Shown piece after piece: positions 36,101 to 46,588 of a DNA stretch of 64,000 bases (position 1 is its first letter; each line of letters opens with the position of its first letter). The notes under the pieces were generated by a model, which saw only the letters and a list, made by a program, of their open reading frames with translations, had not been told where the DNA came from and made no database searches. The stretch comes from Ectobius pallidus (Eukaryota > Arthropoda > Insecta > Blattodea > Ectobiidae): the NCBI GenBank assembly GCA_964059195.1, contig CAXKWD010000005.1, forward strand, positions 153,417,265 to 153,481,264, written 5' to 3'. Position numbers and translations under genes: made by a program.

Positions 36101-39100
36101 TGTTACTTATACATGAATTTTGTTACGCTTATTTTCCGAGAGAGGGCAGAGGTACAGGAAAAGGACAGTAAATAACATTTAAAAAATTACAAATCAATGT
36201 TGCGTTTTGTCATTAGGTCCGTGGTTAATGAGATAATTAGGTTAATATTCTCCTCTGAATGTTACCATCGCACAGTCAGTTTGCTCTTTCGATGGCAGTA
36301 AACCTGTCTTGACGTTGCCAAACTGTCGTGGACTATGTCATCTACATAATATTCGTTTTTAATTTGCACGAAACTGCCAATTTTATTGAAAATTAATAAG
36401 TATAAATGTATCCCTTACCTTTCCTCTGCCGATGTGAAAAAAAATAATTATAACAGTAAGGATAACACTTTCCAAGTGTAAATCACGGTTAAAATTTATG
36501 AAGAAATATTTTATTTTGTGAAAAGTACTCCATTGTGGAAAAATGGTAGTTCTATTTCAATTTTTGTTTTGTTTGTTTCTACAGAAGAAACAAGCTGTTA
36601 AAATCTACCAAGTTATAGGCCTACTACTTCCACCCTGTATAGGATGGAGATATTCATGTGAAATACTTGAGTATGACCCCATCTAAAATGGTATACGGAG
36701 CTTATGGTTTAAATTAGTGTGCCTCGAAGTACGGCTTTCCCTAAGGTCGATCATAAGTAATCATAGAAAACAATGTCCGAAACTCAGGCTAGCCCATTTG
36801 GTAGAGTATGGACAGTTTCAGATCGAAGGTTCGAGACCCTGTGACAAGATTTTCTTCTAATTATTCTCACCAGCAGGGAGTGTATTACTTATTTCTTAAC
36901 TTCACCATTGAATTTGCCTACATTTACTATTTCCGACCTAGCTACAGTGATACAACCCAGATAGAATTGTCTGCAGTAGCAGTTTGGTCGGAAGTGTAAT
37001 AAGGAAAAGTCGCCCATATATACTTCTCATACCATTTCCCCATGACTGAACCATCCAGTTCTTGATCTATCATTAATTTTTGCATGGAAAAGTTATTCAA
37101 CTCACTGTTTCCCATATTAATAAGCACTTGAAGAATGTCCGGCCTAGAAACGTCTCCACATGATCTTTTCTGCACTTCACCGGTTATCATATCTGTAAAA
37201 TACGATGACACTTCTTCGGGTAGTATACCAATCCCCAAATCCTGGAAAACCAACGTTCAATATAATATTGCACCTAATTATTTCCTTTCATTTTAGTTAA
37301 GGATTGCAAACAGTTAAACTATTATCCTCAATTTGAATCATATTCATCTACGAGAGTTGGAAGTTTAATAGTGGCAACACGTCTATGAAATCAAGGTGAA
37401 TTACAGGAAGTTCAGATCGCTTTTGTAGGATGTTGGTTGGATATCCAGAATACTTCAGAGCAAATAGGAGGCTACGAATGTCTTCGCAGTAACCAGAAGA
37501 AATTGAGCTGGCTCTATCAACCGGTCTAAAATGAATTTTGGATCTGACAGAAAGTCAATGAATAAAAATAATTAAATACCTTAAAATTATTCTTGATTCC
37601 CAATAATATGCAATAACATATTGAACTGTTTCAAGATTGGTTAAAAATGTTTACTCATTATGATCATTATTGGCGGAGGTTCAATCATGTGTTACACACA
37701 ATCATTCATCGTAATGAGTAAATTTTATTAACCAATCTTGAAACAGTTCATTATGTTATTGGATGTTATTGTGAATCAAGAATATTGTTAAGGTATTCAA
37801 TTATGTTTAATAGACTTTTGGACGCTCTTAATATAGGCCTAGATATTGAGCTTGTTTTACTTTTTCTAGACTTACCGTTAGGATCTTAGGCATAGTGATA
37901 TACCCAATCCATCTGCATCCAGAAATCCCTTTGAAGCACATGGCTCGTTCCCCCATCTCATAGAACTTGTTATGTGCGTTTGCCAACGAATCCACTTCTT
38001 TGCCGAAACCGACGCTTGCACAGACATCTGTTGCATATCTTGTGAACAATTCCTTCATTTCAACTTGAAGGACATTGTTATCTGGAAATGCAATTATATA
38101 TAACTTATATATATATATATATTTTTATATTTATTAACCCTCCTGTAGGCGCATTTTTTTCATGACGCGGTGAGACGTGTTAGCCTATGTTGTTCATATC
38201 TAGGCTAAACACATGTATACATTTTTTGTCTAAAATTTGTTTATGGTCTCGGAGGACTTGAAAAGACTAGCTCGACCTGGGTGTGTTAGTTAGTAATGAC
38301 AGAGCAAGCGAAGAGATAAAGAGAAGAATCATTACGCCTAATGGAAATAGAGCCTATTTTGTAAATCTGAAATGAATCAAGTCTTGCAGAACCGAACTAA
38401 GAATAGGCCTGCATAAGTCCTTTATTAGGCCAGTGGTAACCTATGGCTCCGAAGCATGGAACCTGTCATTTAGCAAACTTCGGGTGTTTGAGTGGAAAAT
38501 GTACGAAGAACCTTTGGTGCTATTTTAGAAAGAGAGGAGTGGAGAATAAGAAACGAGAAAGAAATAGATGAAAGCCTCGAAAATGAAGACATTGTTAGGT
38601 TTATAAAGACGAAAAGAAAACGCTGACTATGCCCTTTGAAAGTCTGGGAGATACAAGAACACCTAAAGCCATTATTATTATTATTATTATTACTATTAAG
38701 CCAAAAAGTAAAATAACAATAGGCTACGTCAATATATAAAAACACAAAAATTACATAATTATATAATATAAGCTAGAATGGAGGGAAGACAACACCCTGG
38801 TAGACCAAGGAATTGGTGGACTGAAGAAGTGGAGGCAGACTTGAGAACCATGTTCGAGACCGATGGAACTCTGTCCCTGGAGAGGCAGTAGTGCAGGGTG
38901 AAGAATGACGAAAACTCTGTATCACATTTCAGCATCGGCTACAGTATTTTCTCTGTCTTCAATACCAGAATAGTAGGCTACTACCAGAGAACGTCAGCAC
39001 TAATAAAGTTTCTTAGCGTCGACTTTTTTACATTTTTTTTATTGATTTCAAATTATCTCTAAAAGTATCTAAGCAAGGAGTACATCGCTTTCAGTTCTTA

Positions 39101-41142
39101 CCTTGCTTTACAATGCATTTAAGATCTGAAGGATTTTGAAGATTCTTCTCTAGGCAGTCCATAACTTGTAGGCAGCACTTGGAAACGAATTCTGCCAGTG
39201 ATTTCATATTTGTGGGTTGGAAACCTGAGATCATGCCTCTCTTCATGACTTCCCAGCAGTTACCTGTAAATATTTTTGTAAAAGGTAAAATGTAATGTAA
39301 AATATGTTGTGAAACATATATTTCCCCACCCTTCATATGGCGACACAAAGTAAGTGGAAATATTCAGGATATCTTGATGCAAAATTTATTACAGCGTTTT
39401 TATGAAGTGGATATTTGTGTTGGAGTAAACCATTAAATGTAGTTGAAATGACATTTAAATTTAAATTTTTTTGTTCAAATCGTAACATCCAGATTAGTAA
39501 TAATTATTTTCCTAAATCCCCCAATCAGAGTTAATTCTAAATGTTCCAGGGTTAAATTGTAAAAAGTTATTTCTGTACTCTAATAGTACAAGAATTGCCT
39601 TTAGACATTCTTTAGGCATACTGTTTACGACCATTTGTATTCCCAAATTTTAAATGAATATAAATGAAATCCTTCATTGATCGTTGCTTTATAAACAAAA
39701 ATATGTAAGAGAAAATAAGTTTAAAAAAAGTAATTCCATCTTTGAAAAAATATATCGCATATTTTACCGGGTTTCTAACCAGGTAGCTACTTGGATAAAT
39801 TTCAAAGTTTCGGGGCCGATATGACGCTCCATTGTCAAGAGAATGAAGTAATCATCTGGTTAGAAGCCCAGGAAAATATATTCCATGTTGGAGCACCAGG
39901 AAAAATTAAAAGTAGGCTACATGAAACAAATATTTCTTATAATTGGCATACCTCATTTAACTTGCGATCGCTCGCGCTATTAGGTCGGAACTAACAATTG
40001 TATATATTTCAATAACTAGCTTAGCCTATATCTAAAAAGAAAAAGTTGTTTTGCTAGCGATGTCTTCTATACTACCTTATTTGTGCAAGTCAACTGTAAC
40101 ATGATATCACACACGTGTCAGCAGCTGTATTATTAACAAAGCGTCGCGTTCATTCTGTGTATAAGACTTTACGTTAAAGCTCTTGAATAATATTATTTTG
40201 ATTCTCTGTTTCTTTCTCATAACATTTAAAAAATGTTATAATAACACTGTAATAATAGTAATAATTCATTAATAATGAATATTACCAACAGTAAGAACTT
40301 AATAATAATGATGATAATAATAATAACTAGTCTAGTATAACTAATAATAACATAATAATAATAATAATAATAATAATAATATACTGACAGAAATTACATG
40401 TTTACAATGCCAGAATCATGTAAAATAATTTACTTTTGTGGAAAGCAGTTTATTATTATTATTATTATGTTTTAAAAAAGACAATATAACAGTATTTGCT
40501 TTTACAAATGTTAAAATAGTTACATAGAGTCTAATTGTATGTTTAATGCATGTTGTATTTAATAGCTATAAAAGACAAAAACACGTCAGATCAAACCTAA
40601 CGCCCTAGTGATGAATTGACAGTCATAATTTATACGTGAGTGATGCCGGGTTAAAGCAGCTATCTCGTAAGGACTTCCCCCCCCCCCCTCGAGAAAAAGA
40701 ATAAGTTATTAAACCATATTATGCTCTTACCTGTGAGATGAGGCATACCATCTTTCCACAAGGGACCCATGTTCTTTCCGAAGACCTCGCGTCGATCAGA
40801 GAAGTACTCAAAGTGTCTCTTCAGAACATTGTTTATTAGATCTAGATCTTTAAGCACTACAATTGATTGTAGAGATATATGCCTATAACCATAGGGCTTA
40901 GATCCCAGAGATTCGTATACATTTCTTATTGACTCAGGATATGTGCTTCTTATTATTGAGAAAGGTTGAATCCATGGCATAGCTTTTCTATGTGGAATGT
41001 TCTCTCTTAAGAAGTGTTTGTATGTGCTGTTGCTATAGTAGAAGTTCGGCAAAAGTATCATGGCGATTAAATACAGAACAAAAACTACGATGAACAGAAG
41101 AGTCAGGAACCACTGAAATTCTCCAAGAGCTGGACTGAACAT
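32894..41142 (-). CDS. Cytochrome P450, CYP3 clan (CYP6/CYP9-like), seven coding exons
   Basis: This is a microsomal heme-thiolate monooxygenase, which inserts one oxygen atom into small lipophilic substrates using electrons from NADPH-P450 reductase at the ER membrane. Joined coding exons, 5' to 3' on the minus strand: 41142-40731, 39263-39102, 38081-37876, 37241-37052 (or 37033), 35755-35537, 34727-34473, 33105-32894. Phases match (1,1,0,?,1,1), giving about 550 residues against 500-540 usual for CYP6/CYP9. Visible in order: N-terminal hydrophobic anchor, helix-C GNCWEVMKRG, I-helix PGFDTTS, K-helix ETLR, PDPERFDPERF, heme loop FGIGPRSCLG with the axial Cys, and a C-terminal GSNFALLETK helix. 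Oddities: Lys replaces Arg in the helix-C WxxxR motif, there is no clear PPGP hinge, and the exon 4/5 junction is uncertain. CYP3-clan membership is inferred from remembered family patterns; the exact CYP subfamily needs a search. Confidence 0.93.
33850..34250 (-). pseudogene. LINE ORF2 C-terminal remnant in P450 intron 6
   Basis: Translating in shifting frames gives IRVYKTVILPVILFE, then EVFENKVLRKIFGPKR, NKLYSLYRSPDT, and a degraded 'GKPEGK.PVG.SRRR.DDNVSMDLR'. This is the typical tail of RTE/Jockey-like elements ('f..kvLRkifG', 'GkpegkRp.GrprrRW.d'). Several stops and frameshifts: dead. Orientation is the same as the P450. Confidence 0.75.
34473..34727 (-). CDS. P450 exon 6: K helix, PERF and heme-binding loop
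   Basis: The acceptor is TTTTATTGCAG and the donor is TTGG/GTAGGTAC; phase is 1 at both ends. It encodes ETLRLYP (invariant ExxR), a stretch ending in SGSSVMIPVYGLHHDAKYF, PDPERFDPERF, and PGTYLPFGIGPRSCLG, the FxxGxxxCxG signature with the heme-ligating cysteine. All core catalytic residues in this exon are intact. Confidence 0.96.
34757..35475 (-). mobile_element. TIR family with tandem units, copy D (1 unit), in P450 intron 5
   Basis: Reverse orientation: the left end AAATAAAATAAGGTAAACTG lies at about 35452-35471, and the right end with CGTCCCCCACACAA and TGGCAATTAA lies near 34757-34800. One unit with 'ACCAAGTTT'-type sequence lies at about 34855-34960. It ends about 30 bases from exon 6 and 62 from exon 5. 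Confidence 0.65.
35537..35755 (-). CDS. P450 exon 5: I helix and start of K helix
   Basis: A T-rich tract ending TTCACCAAG precedes it and GTATGTAAAG follows it. It encodes GIVAQILTFFLPGFDTTSTLLSF, including the oxygen-activating I-helix motif (A/G)Gx(D/E)T(T/S), here PGFDTT. It continues with YQLAVNWDMQ, GGKITLEAVNSMKYLDMFIS and the first base of the K-helix Glu codon. In the first 15 bases another frame reads S-T-I-E-E, close to the residues normally preceding 'IVAQ', so a one-base indel here is possible. Confidence 0.9.
35815..35900 (-). repeat. tRNA-like sequence in P450 intron 4
   Basis: TATGGCTAGCTCAGTTGGTG (A box) and CTGGGTTTGAATCCTGG (B box) are near-perfect internal Pol III promoter elements. 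The outer stem does not pair well, so I call it a SINE head rather than a tRNA. Confidence 0.55.
36785..36855 (+). repeat. tRNA-like sequence in P450 intron 4, opposite strand
   Basis: GGCTAGCCCATTTGGTAGAG and GAAGGTTCGAGACCCTG resemble A and B boxes with a short spacing. Likely a SINE head. Confidence 0.45.
37052..37241 (-). CDS. P450 exon 4: helices F-H, 3' end uncertain
   Basis: The acceptor is GGTTTTCCAG. It encodes DLGIGILPEEVSSYFTDMI, RPDILQVLINMGN and onward, aligning with 'lgiklfpkevsdFF..lv...v..R....r.DflqlLi'. The 3' border is unclear. The end given (37052) is a weak donor, GATG/GTTCAG, that keeps frame with exon 5 (phase 1). A much better donor, AAATG/GTATGAG at 37033, leaves phase 2, which runs into a stop in exon 5. 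A third pairing (AGAA/GTATAT with exon 5 starting AGGAATTG) is also in frame. Confidence 0.8.
37570..37802. repeat. Foldback element in P450 intron 3
   Basis: Two arms of about 90 bases (left 37570-37660, right 37708-37802) are inverse copies with scattered mismatches: AATTAAATACCTT with AAGGTATTCAATT at the ends, and GAACTGTTTCAAGATTGGTT with AACCAATCTTGAAACAGTTC inside. About 50 bases lie between them. Confidence 0.8.
37876..38081 (-). CDS. P450 exon 3: helices E-F region
   Basis: The acceptor is GCATTTCCAG and the donor is CTAACG/GTAAGTC (phase 0 at the end). It encodes VEMKELFTRYATDVCASVGFG and KEVDSLANAHNKFYEMG, which fit the CYP6/CYP9 block 'vdikdl..rf..DVigs.aFGie.nsl.dp...F...g'. This block is one of the best indications of CYP3-clan membership. 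Confidence 0.93.
38290..38930 (+). pseudogene. LINE ORF2 C-terminal remnant in P450 intron 2
   Basis: Pieces: GNRAYFVNLK, KSFIRPVVTYGSEAWNLSF, and after an ATT microsatellite GRQHPGRPRNWWTEEVEADL. These match the thumb and tail of RTE/Jockey-like ORF2 ('liRPvvtYGsEtW', 'GRPr.RW.deve.dl'). Stops and frameshifts are present. It lies antisense to the P450. Confidence 0.75.
39102..39263 (-). CDS. P450 exon 2: helix C region
   Basis: It is preceded by ATATTTACAG and followed by GTAAGAAC, with phase 1 at both ends. It encodes GNCWEVMKRGMISGF, NMKSLAEFVSKCC and further helix-D sequence. The pattern G..W...R......F....MK is the standard helix-C block. The tryptophan is present, but the fourth residue after it is Lys, followed by Arg, where most P450s have Arg contacting a heme propionate. 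Confidence 0.92.
40000..40690. other. P450 intron 1, low-complexity DNA
   Basis: Holds AAT/ATA arrays near 40252-40382 and 40452-40470 and a C10-11 run at about 40677-40688, which is a likely sequencing-error hotspot. No element ends recognised. Confidence 0.5.
40731..41142 (-). CDS. P450 exon 1: membrane anchor and N-terminal domain
   Basis: It begins MFSPALGEF and runs into a hydrophobic anchor (WFLTLLFIVVFVLYLIAMILL), then a P450 N-terminal domain with DLDLINNVLKRHFEYFSDR, matching the usual 'pELik.il.kdF.hF.dR' pattern. I chose the ATG at 41142 because TTCGTTCCAG ends two bases upstream (exon border about 41144), which looks like a 3' splice site after a 5' UTR intron. Another in-frame ATG at 41190 would add 16 residues if that intron does not exist. 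The exon ends CATCTCACAG before GTAAGAGC, phase 1. Confidence 0.9.
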
Positions 41143-41199
41143 ATCTGGAACGAAAGATCGAGTTCGAATAATGAAGGGTCCAGAGGGCATGAAATGTCA

Positions 41200-42156
41200 A
41201 GTCATATTTTGTTAGTTTTACAGTTCAGCACATTTAAGTTTATAAACTTGTCACACCATACTGAATTAGTAAATTATAATACACAACCTTCAAATTATAT
41301 TTCATTACCTTTATGAATATACTATGTGTAGGCCTAACACTATTAATATTCAGTACCTACAAGGCGCGTCCACAAAGTAAGTTTCCCTGGGCCGTTTACA
41401 GAAACAACACACAGTTTCATGGACATTATTATATTCCAACAGATAAAGCTGTTCATCTGTGCTAGGTAGCCTACGGAAGCTTGTTCAATATTGAACTGGA
41501 ATGAGGCTGTAATATAGCCTTCTCCCTTTCAACAGCGCAATTATTATCCTTGGTTGGTTAGTTCAGCAAGTCCCTCAGTATGAACAACTTATTCCCAGAC
41601 TATACAAACTTCCCATAGCAATGCAAATGAAGTGTTTAATCAAAAGCGATTTTTGTAAATGAATTACCGCTTCCCTCCAATTCTGGCTTTTATTGTTTTG
41701 CGGAAAAACAGACCTTGTGGATTGTGGTGTAATCCTAAAGAGCCATATGGTCTAATCTAGTAACTGGAAATAACCAAAGCTTACCCTGGCCAGCAGTGTG
41801 CACTCTGCACTGAATTCATCGTACCACTTCATACAGAATTCACGTTTCCGTACTCATTGCACGAAAGTGTATTATGGACGATTTTATGAGTAAAAAATAG
41901 CGTCACACGATGTGTCAATCATAATTATTTACTCGCAACACGATACGTTCGGAATTAGCTCGTCGTTTGTTTCTTTCCACATTGTTGCTACTAGCCAGCA
42001 GGGAATAATTTACCACAATCCTGCGTGTATGACAACATAACACAAGGCGTCTTCATCGCTCTTTCGCTGACTCCCTTGTTCGTCACAATATTTGAATAAA
42101 CGGACATCAACTTGCACGAATAAATTCTATACTCAGACTTCTCAAGACTAAAACTT
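41200..42156. other. P450 upstream region, presumed 5' UTR intron
   Basis: No recognised gene or element. It probably contains a 5' intron of the P450 if the splice acceptor before exon 1 is used. Confidence 0.3.
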
Positions 42157-42158
42157 AC

Positions 42159-42240
42159 CGTCCTGGGCAAATTCGCCATTCGCTGATGACATAACTATGT
42201 CATACAAATGTTTTGTTTTATTCATTATGTCTGGCACACA
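42159..42240 (-). other. Candidate 5' noncoding exon of the P450
   Basis: On the minus strand a strong donor, AGGACG/GTAAGTTT, lies at 42159/42158, about 1 kb upstream of P450 exon 1, whose start is preceded by a splice-acceptor-like sequence. An ATG 21 bases before this donor would not be in frame with exon 1, so this would be an untranslated leader, possibly with a short upstream ORF. The 5' limit is arbitrary and I see no convincing TATA box. Confidence 0.25.
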
Positions 42241-42423
42241 TAATGAAAATAAGCCTACACAGGATAATGCCAAAATACGCAGGGTAATGTTCTAAAGTAT
42301 TTTTCAAATGAGAAGCCAATTCCTTCACCGCCAATCACGTGTACGAGCTAATGAGGTGCCGCTATCAGTAACTTAAGGGTCTTCCCTCCGTCCACTGCCT
42401 TCTAAACTGTATTAATCGTGTAT

Positions 42424-43206
42424 ACACTGCCTGTCCTATACGGCTAATTTTGCGTACTCGGCGACATTACAGATGGCAGCACCTTTCACACCCAGACTGC
42501 TTCTTGTTTTTTGCTACGACATTGTTGATTATGTAGTGCTGTCACCGCCGTCTCATAATCACTGCCTTCTAAACTGTATTACTCCTCGAGACGGCGGTGC
42601 TCATAATATAGTCTATCAATGCGTCTAATTAATTTACATTTATTTTAATTATTGCTCCGTCCGCCGGCGTGGTCTTGTGGTTAGCGTTGCTGACTACAGA
42701 TCCGTCGGCCCGGGTTCGATTCCCGGTACCTCCTCGGATTTTTCTGAGGTAGGGAGGTCTGGTAGGGGTGCACTCAGCCTCGTGATTCCAAACTGAGGAG
42801 CTACTTGATAGAGAAGTAGCGGCTCCGGTCCAGAAAACCACCATTAACGGCCGTGGGTGTCGGCATGCTGACCACATGCCCCCCAATCCTGCCATCTGCC
42901 TACGGGAGACGATGCAGCGGTCGGGTGGTAGGCCAAGTCCTTCCGGGGATGTAGCGCCACGGAGTTTAGTTTAGTTTAGTTTAATTATTGCTCCAAAATT
43001 CCATTTCAAGGTAAGTGCCATATAGGCCTACTGGAATAATATTACGTTCTAAACAAATAACACAAGTATCTGTGTCTGTTTAATGCTTATTTTGATTAGT
43101 GATTGCTGCAATCTGGGTGTGAACTGTGTCGCCTCTACTGGATAAATTAGGCAATTTAACAATACTCTGAACTCCATGTTAAAATAAAGCATAGGACAGG
43201 CAGTGT
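42424..43206. mobile_element. TIR element with a SINE nested inside
   Basis: The 16-bp ends ACACTGCCTGTCCTAT and the inverse ATAGGACAGGCAGTGT are perfect. The words 'CTCGAGACGGCGGTGCTC' occur inside and just outside the right end. The SINE at 42659-42979 is inserted in it. No ORF of its own. Confidence 0.7.
42659..42979 (+). mobile_element. Complete tRNA-headed SINE with 15-bp TSD
   Basis: The head has GTGGTCTTGTGGTTAGCG (A-box region) and GGGTTCGATTCCCGG (perfect B box). The body runs from ACGGCCGTGGGTGTCGGC to GCCACGGAG and the tail is (TTTAG)n. TTTAATTATTGCTCC flanks both sides. The tRNA-like head cannot form an acceptor stem. Confidence 0.85.
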
Positions 43207-43747
43207 AATTCTCGAGACGGCGGTGCTCCGTCTCGCCGTCTCTGGACCGCGTATCTAAGCAGGAGAAGGAAGAAACGGCTTGTCATCTGCAAAACACTTG
43301 TAGTTGTTCGCTGCTGCACAAGAGTAAATTAACTGTTTTTTTTTTTTTTTTACAGAACGAAAATTAAAAAATATATAGCCTATAATTATATTTTTTGAAG
43401 GCTGATGTCGCTTTCTCAAGATCTTAAACGCTAAGGACACCATACTGTAGCCTATAGGTGATTCCTAATTATTGAAACAGAGAATTAAATTACAGATGTT
43501 ACAATTCCATCTTGCACCTCCTCAGTATGTGTACATTTTTCCCGTCACATCACAAGAGATCGTAGAATAGTCCCTCTTGCTCCTCTGAGTAAGCCAGTGA
43601 ATGCGATGTTGTTAATGTTGTATTTTATTTGGAAATAGGAACCGTTGGCAAGTAGGCCTATATATCCTATTTTCTTTATCGAAACAAATAACAAAACTCC
43701 CTAGAGCTCGTTTTGTTAATTTCGTGCTCGCATCTTAAGTTTTACGG

Positions 43748-44128
43748 TGCCATCAAGAAGTCTCTTCGAAGTTCTGGTTTTGGTCGCCATTCAAGCGAAG
43801 GTTGTAACAAAGAAACCAGAGAAGGCCATGCTACTATTGATGTACATTTGTTTGATATTGTTGACGAGTTGAAAACTGAAATAAGTAATTACATTAAATC
43901 TTTAATTAAAGTTTTCGAAAATAAATTAAAGCAAGTGAATTTGTTATGGTAAACATTTTCAACATCTTGTGTAAATAGGCGAGTTTTATATTACTTTCAT
44001 TTTTTATTTCATAAATAATTATAGCAGAACAGTATAGCCATACACTGGCACTGCCAACTGTAGCGAATTCCGTTTCTTAGCGGGGTCTCTCCTGCATAAG
44101 TGCTGTGATGTGACTTCTTGATGGCACT
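43748..44128. mobile_element. MITE with GTGCCATCAAGAAGTC ends
   Basis: Perfect 16-bp inverse ends GTGCCATCAAGAAGTC and GACTTCTTGATGGCAC. A 79-codon plus-strand frame (43713-43952) overlaps the left end and continues inside, reading HATIDVHLFDIVDELKTE and on; it may be a chance frame. Confidence 0.55.
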
Positions 44129-45120
44129 GTATATAACGATCTTACATTTTAAATAACAATTATACGACGTTTCTTTGGATTCTTACTATACAACACTTCT
44201 GCAAGGAAAAAGCGTCAACTGAATGACTATTTTCCAACAACAGTAGATAATAAACAATTATGAACTAATAAACTTTGTACGTTTTATATGCTGCATTTAT
44301 TGCTGCTAAAACTCTCTTAATATCACATTCAATTTTTCTACCATGATATTTTAAAATTATATTTCTTATATACCAGCGATTTCTAACTTCAAGACGCCAG
44401 AGGACCAGAGTTTTGACCAGGAGTTGATTGGCGGGCAACACATTTTTTGGCGACATAGAAAAACATTTACATGTAACTTTGTTTCTTGTAAACTCTGCGT
44501 ACAGATTGATTTTCAATTAGGGTCAGCAGAAATTGGAATCTTTTATGCTGATGTACATTGAAAAGGGAGTTTTAGAAAACGTTTATGGCATTATTAAAGA
44601 CGTAACAAAAAATAATGCCCTGTTGAAATAACTTCTGGTTGTTTAATATTCACTACCTGTGTAGGCCTGTATATTTTATTACATTTCTAAATCAATAAAC
44701 CTGGCGTTTTAATTTTTACACTGCACAGTTTGAGTTTAGATGTGTTGACATGTAAATCTCTTAGGTCCATCGGTATTTTGTTCAACATAGAGTAAAAAAC
44801 TTGTAAAAGTTACAGCTACTTAAAATAAATCCTACTGGGAATAGTGCTCAAAATAAAAATGTCATGAATATTTTTTTTGCAGTTGTCTGTTCACATACTT
44901 GGAAACATAAATCAACAATAATTTTAAAGCGTTTATTTAATCGTTTAGTGATTAGTCAAAATAACAAAGGCAACAGCCATTTACATCTTCTTCACACAAA
45001 TAAAAAATAGTATAAAGCATAATGGATGATAATAAATAACTTAATAAACGATATGTTACAAAGTTTTTTTTTTCTTTTTAAAGTTCCGTAATTATAATTT
45101 ATAGGAACAGATTTCCCCTA
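44129..45120. other. Intergenic, nothing recognised
   Basis: AT-rich sequence with only short chance frames. Confidence 0.4.
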
Positions 45121-45124
45121 CTGT

Positions 45125-45217
45125 CCACCACTGTTGAGTAGGTTCGCTCTCCTCACGCAACGGGTCCAAATTCGATTCCTGATCGGGAAAAGTTTATTTG
45201 TTTTTTGTTGTTGTTTG

Positions 45218-45250
<33 letters not shown>
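45125..45250. repeat. SINE-like head and (TA)n array
   Basis: CGGGTCCAAATTCGATTCCTG resembles a B box; a (TA)n array follows at about 45219-45248. The next 300 bases (to 45570) are GC-richer, probably another short interspersed repeat. Confidence 0.4.
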
Positions 45251-46209
45251 CTATATATTCGTCTCACAGGGTAGGAAAATTGTATGTCCTTGCGGTCCTT
45301 GGACACCGACCGTCGTCACCATCTTCATCCCATCCGCGCTTTGTTTGGCATGAGTTTGTGTGCGACTGGTATGTCTCGTCCAATGTGTTCGTGTTGACTT
45401 GGAGGTGGCCCCGGCATAGGGCTGATCACCCAACCGGGGAGTCTCTCCATGTTCTTTTCTGGTAAAGAAAGTACGTCTGTGATCCCTCTCCCGAAAGGTC
45501 GCGGTCCTGTAAGGCCGTGCAATTATCCCTACAACGGAGTGGTAGGGGAACTGTGAATTTCCAGTATTAAGAGACCACCCTTCTGAAAGAGTAATTTAAC
45601 ATGGAACCATATTTTAATATAGAATTTTCTGGAGTTGATACTCACATGCTAGAATAATGTGCATGATTCATGAAAAAGAGCAGCAACGAGATAAAAAAGA
45701 AAAAAAAAAAAAAAAAGAGCAACCATGAAAATAAACTCCATGGATCCTGATCACAAACAATAAGTATTTTTATTATGTAACATGGTTATTAATACTTTCG
45801 CTACTGAAATATGAAAGCACGCTCATGTATTCAATGATTTAGGTTAGTTTGGATTCAAGGACTCCTGCGTTTGAAAACATGTGCCCCAGAACGCATTAAA
45901 TCCGGTTTTTACTCATTCTGAATCCTACTGTAGTTCTTGAATTCTTAAACCTAGGTATACTTCCTACTAAAACAAAATGTCAATGGCAATCCTGAATATT
46001 TCATTTTGTCGAAAAGTGGATTCTCCGAATTTACATTATATCAAGTTATTCACAAAAATAATTCTTTTGGTAGGCCTACCATAGATTTAAAGATAGTGTT
46101 TTTCACCGTCCACAACCTTTTGTTGCGAAAGAGAGTACCGGTACTAATCATTAGGCCTACAAAATGTATCAATAGGTTTCGTTGTAAACCCTTCTCCTTG
46201 AATATGAAA

Positions 46210-46588
46210 TTTTAACGTAAATCTTTATTTATTAGATCTTCTAGTGGGTCACACACCATCACTGATGATCATAACCTTCGAAAAGATGTACATGGATGCA
46301 ACACTAGAAAAAAATCTTGTCTTAACAGGCCATAATTTAAGTAAAACAGTACATTCATATTATTATTTAGGTCCCATATGATATAACATGTTTCCTGATG
46401 AAATAAAATACGACAACCAACAGAGGTATTCAGACACACTCCACAAATGGTTAAGAAGAAATCCCATCTATACCCTTGACGAATTTTTAAAGTTAGAAGT
46501 GATTGTTAATATGTTCTATTATTTTGTATTTTTTGTACTTTATTTTGTAAACTGTCGAATGCCTGGATTTGTGCCTAAAGATAAATAA
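46210..46588 (+). pseudogene. LINE ORF2 C-terminal fragment
   Basis: GCNTRKKSCLN, then DTLHKWLRRNPIYTLDEFL match the ORF2 tail ('h..nTR', 'lk.wL..n..Ys..Efl'). Frames differ between the two pieces and stops intervene. Confidence 0.6.

Noticed and set aside
38470..38745. 91-codon minus-strand ORF
   Set aside because: Antisense to the LINE remnant and across an ATT microsatellite.
41991..42179. Small minus-strand ORF upstream of the P450 as a first coding exon
   Set aside because: Its strong donor leaves a phase that runs into a stop when joined to exon 1, so I list it only as a possible noncoding leader.
45251..45522. Overlapping ORFs on both strands
   Set aside because: Open frames in a GC-richer short repeat; no protein family recognised and both strands are open equally.
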